A stretch of 64,000 nt of DNA from contig CM114275.1 of the NCBI GenBank assembly GCA_050084515.1, positions 9,796,001 to 9,860,000 of the forward strand, written 5' to 3'. Shown here piece after piece: positions 60,770 to 64,000 of the stretch. Within the stretch, counting starts at the first letter, position 1. Every line of letters starts with the position of its first letter. Position numbers and translations under genes: made by a program. The notes below the pieces were generated by a model. It was not told where the DNA came from. It made no database searches and saw nothing but the letters and a program-made list of their open reading frames with translations. Origin of the DNA: Blasia pusilla (Eukaryota > Marchantiophyta > Marchantiopsida > Blasiales).

Positions 60770-63700
60770 GTTGGCCATCCTCCGCAGTAAAGCAGTCATG
60801 AAAAGATCCACTATCCGTATCTTCCCACATCTGACCACCAAGCAAAGAGCATCACTCCCTATTGAAAGAGAGAAGGTTCTGCCTGCCCGCAACAATGGTC
60901 TTTGGAATGAACTTAGGGAAGGAAAGGCCACGACACAAGTACCTAGAAGACACAACAATGGAACATCAATACTACAAACATGAGGGGCAATGAGCAAAAA
61001 CTCGGATTCCAACCACGAAACTAGCAATTCTACAACTCGGAACCAAGCCTTGGAGGTGACAAACCTCCCTGACAAGACCTCCCTTTATGGAATGGTGGAT
61101 GGGAAGGATATTACCAACCCATCCATTCAGGCATTTTTTCACAATTGCGGAGGGCCATTCTGATCTCGAGGCAATGGCATTACATGTCTGGGCACAAAAC
61201 TGGACCTTATCTTTTTTGCTCTGAAACACATGAACATCATTCCAACTGCATTCCCAATACAGAGGACTTCCAGGTCTTAGCTATCCACAACCCACTCACA
61301 AAGAGAAACAACAAAGGACATAGTGGCCTGGCATGCCTCGTAGCACCATGTTTACAACCTTTTGTCTCCATAGCCAACATTGATGACGAGAAACACTTCC
61401 TCTCGTTCAAGGTCACCAAAGAAGTGGGGTTACCAAAAGATCTCCTTATTGCAGTTTGCTACTTTAGTCTTACTATGCTCAAAAGAGAATTCCCGTATGA
61501 GGCTCTCTCTATATCTATTGAGCATCACATATAGAGGGGAAATATCCTCCTAGTAGGAGATTTCAACGGGAGAACGGCCAACAATCAAGCTCCAATTTAC
61601 ATCTCAAACAACACCAATATGGACGGGATTGATGCTCAATCGACCGATGGGTCCATTGGAGAAGTATTCTTCCCACACCTACAACGCAACTCAATGGACA
61701 AGGAAAAAACATCCAATGGAGAGAAACTTCTCCAACTTTGCTCAACACATTTTTTAGTACTCGCCAATGGCATGGCTATGTGGCCACAGTCAAGAGGTCG
61801 CACTTCCATTGGACACTCTGACTCCAAGAGAGAAACCTCGACATCGGTGGTCGACTACCTGATTGGGGAAGTACATCAACTACCACATGTGGTTTCCAAT
61901 GTATGTGTCACACCCGTTCTTGAATCTGATCATGAACCACTCTATTTTGACATCATGGTCTCCAAAATCACCCTAGAGATTGCAGAAAAAATACCTCTGC
62001 CGACCAAATGTCGATACACTTTCCTTCAAGAAAAGAAAGATGAACTCATCACACTCGTTCACAAGGCTCTTACAAAGTGCTCGTCCACACTGAACATGAC
62101 TGAGTTCAGAAACATCCTACATCAGTGTTGCGGATCTAGAAAAGTATTACCTTTCCAACTGTTTGGAGGCAAACACATTAGATCAATTTCTACATTCTTC
62201 TCCCAACCCTAGTTTGACAAGGACTGCAAAGAGGCCTGCAGGGAGTTGAATCACCAGCTAAGGGAGGATCCAAAATCTCCACACACTTGATTGTTGGAGA
62301 AAACTTACAAACGATTGGTACGTAGGAAGAAACACAGATACAATACTATCAAGATCACAGAGCTCACAAAAAAAATGAAATACCAATCGGCCAAATTATG
62401 GAGAATACTCACGAATAGACAAATCAACATTCCATTCCAAGATCTACACATCAGGACCACATATGGTATCCAACTTTACCACTCCAACATTGTTTCAGTG
62501 CTGCTCCCATCGACTCCTGGCCGAATGGGATTCGAGATCTACCAGACCTCTTCACCATTGAAGATGTCACATCATGCCTCAGAAGGCTTCATAACAAACC
62601 AGAGGATGACATGGGGTGCCATGGTCAGATGTTCAAATTCGCCTGTGAGGAAATTGGCCCAACCCTCACCAGAATGTTCAATACTGCAGTTCAACACGAC
62701 TTCCCACTAGAATGGAAAATGAATACGATCCACCCACTCTTCAAGGTTGGAGACCCAATGATACCATCCAAGTACAGAATGATTATGGTGAGCTCCCTCA
62801 TGGCCAAGTTGTACGGGCTACTGCTCGAAAGGAAAATCAACGACTCGATTGAAGAAAAGAAGGTGCAAGCCACATGACAAGCAAGTTTTCGACACTCACA
62901 TAGCACCTTGGATCACCTTCTTACACTCCAAGTACGGATTGAAGAAAATTCCAAGTCAAGAATTGGTCACAAGCCGGGTAAATTGTTTTGCTATGTTGTA
63001 GACTTCAAGAAGGCCTTTGACACAGTTCCAAGGGCACTTCTTGGAAAACGACTTGAAGAGTTGGGTGTCCCGCCACTACAACTTACAGAAATCAAGGTCT
63101 AATATGCTTAGGTGTTAGCACAGATTGGCACTAAGAGGGGAAGATCTGAAACTTTATCCTCCAACACCGGAGTCAAACAAGGATGCCCCCTATTACCTTC
63201 ATTTTTTGGGGCTCTACATTGACGAACTTGAAGAGGTGCTCTCTAGAGTGAATGGAGCTCCACCAGAGCTAGCACACTGCCTCATCCCCATGCTGTTGTA
63301 TGCAGATTATATAGTTCTGATGTCTAGAACGGCACATGGGCTCCAACTTTACATGAATGCACTATCAGGCTTCTCCAATAAATCGGGCATGGAAGTCAAC
63401 TTGCTGAAAACGAAGATAATTATCTTTGGATCACAACTCACTACGGCGCAGCGTCACACACTTTCACCTTCAGCCAGGGATTGAGAAGGGAGACTAGTGA
63501 GATTGTGGGTGAGAACATATACCTCGGGGTGCAAGTCAAACCCAACAACCAATGGAGAACCAATAGGAGTCGCAACAAGATCAATGCAAGCTTGAGGGAT
63601 CTACACCTGTTGCAATCCAATTGTAGAAGAATGGAACTCTAGAATATTCCACATAAACTCCATCTCTTCAAAGCTCTGGTGATCCTAGCCACACCCTATG

Positions 63701-64000
63701 CATCTAAGTTATGGGGCTCCAACCCCAAGGCTTGGCCCCAGGGCCTTGAGGTGCCCCAAAAACTCTTCATGCGTTAGAGTGTGGGCATTAGGAAAACCAC
63801 AAAATTCTACCGGTTAAGTTTGGGGAGGTACCAATGGAGATCCATGCTGTTAAAAATATGATTACATTTCTCCAACACCTCGAGGATATTTGCGAGGACG
63901 GTCTCAATCGTCTATTTGCCAAGTCCTATGTAATTTCAAAAATTAGTGCCACCCTTTGGGCTAAAAATTGGTACTATGACTACAAGAAGTGGCTAATGAA
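60770..64000 (+). mobile_element. LINE of the CLC-intron family, cut by window end
   Basis: This decayed non-LTR element is homologous to 12110-16000 read on the minus strand. It starts in the C-terminal part of ORF1 (the CTGACCACCAAGCAAAGAGC block is shared), so it is 5'-truncated next to a GT run. It then shows AP endonuclease motifs (GDFNGR near 61565, LESDHEPLYFDI near 61925), the shared FQLFGGKHIRSISTFFSQP segment (62155), and reverse transcriptase with SSLMAKLYGLLLERK (62790), DFKKAFDTVPRALLGKRL (63003) and a mutated active site YADY in place of YADD (63300). Stops and frameshifts are frequent. The zinc-finger C-terminus lies beyond the window. Confidence 0.9.

Overview
This is a stretch of a large, repeat-rich nuclear plant genome. 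The evidence is two spliced host genes of plant type with GT-AG introns, Ty1/copia and Ty3/gypsy LTR retrotransposons, non-LTR (LINE) elements and microsatellites. The lineage cannot be fixed by reading. Long introns and heavy retroelement load fit a fern, lycophyte, gymnosperm or TE-rich bryophyte. No CRISPR array, operon or bacterial-style gene cluster was seen.

Layout. 1-1796: repeat-rich, no gene. 1797-6515: an old Ty1/copia element on the minus strand with both LTRs, a Met-tRNA primer site and flanking direct repeats. 6523-8530: mostly unexplained, with decayed coding-like sequence. 8531-23425: a 22-exon CLC-d-like chloride/proton antiporter gene on the minus strand; one 5.4-kb intron holds a decayed LINE in the same orientation. 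24540-25390: remnant of a Ty3/gypsy family. 25890-29300: dispersed repeats, microsatellites and a LINE tail. 29350-31495: a second type of LINE on the plus strand.

31634-40957 is the most interesting part. It is a 9.3-kb Ty3/gypsy element on the minus strand whose coding order is gag, protease, a cytosine-5 DNA methyltransferase, reverse transcriptase, RNase H, integrase and a C-terminal PHD finger. It therefore carries a DNA-methylation writer and a probable chromatin reader inside one retrotransposon. This copy is broken by stops and frameshifts. Three more remnants of the family lie in the window (24.5, 50.2 and 58.7 kb); one retains the whole PHD region and another part of it.

41000-53900 is mostly gene-poor. 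It holds a decayed MAP-kinase-kinase-like copy near 44.5-45.4 kb and a long (GA)n tract at 47.7 kb. 53990-56842 is a seven-exon gene for a mitochondrial CBP3/UQCC1-type cytochrome bc1 assembly chaperone. 60770-64000 is a plus-strand LINE of the same family as the one inside the CLC intron, cut by the window edge.

The two host genes are unrelated in function: one is an endomembrane anion transporter, the other a mitochondrial complex III assembly factor. Most of the remainder is the remains of retrotransposition.
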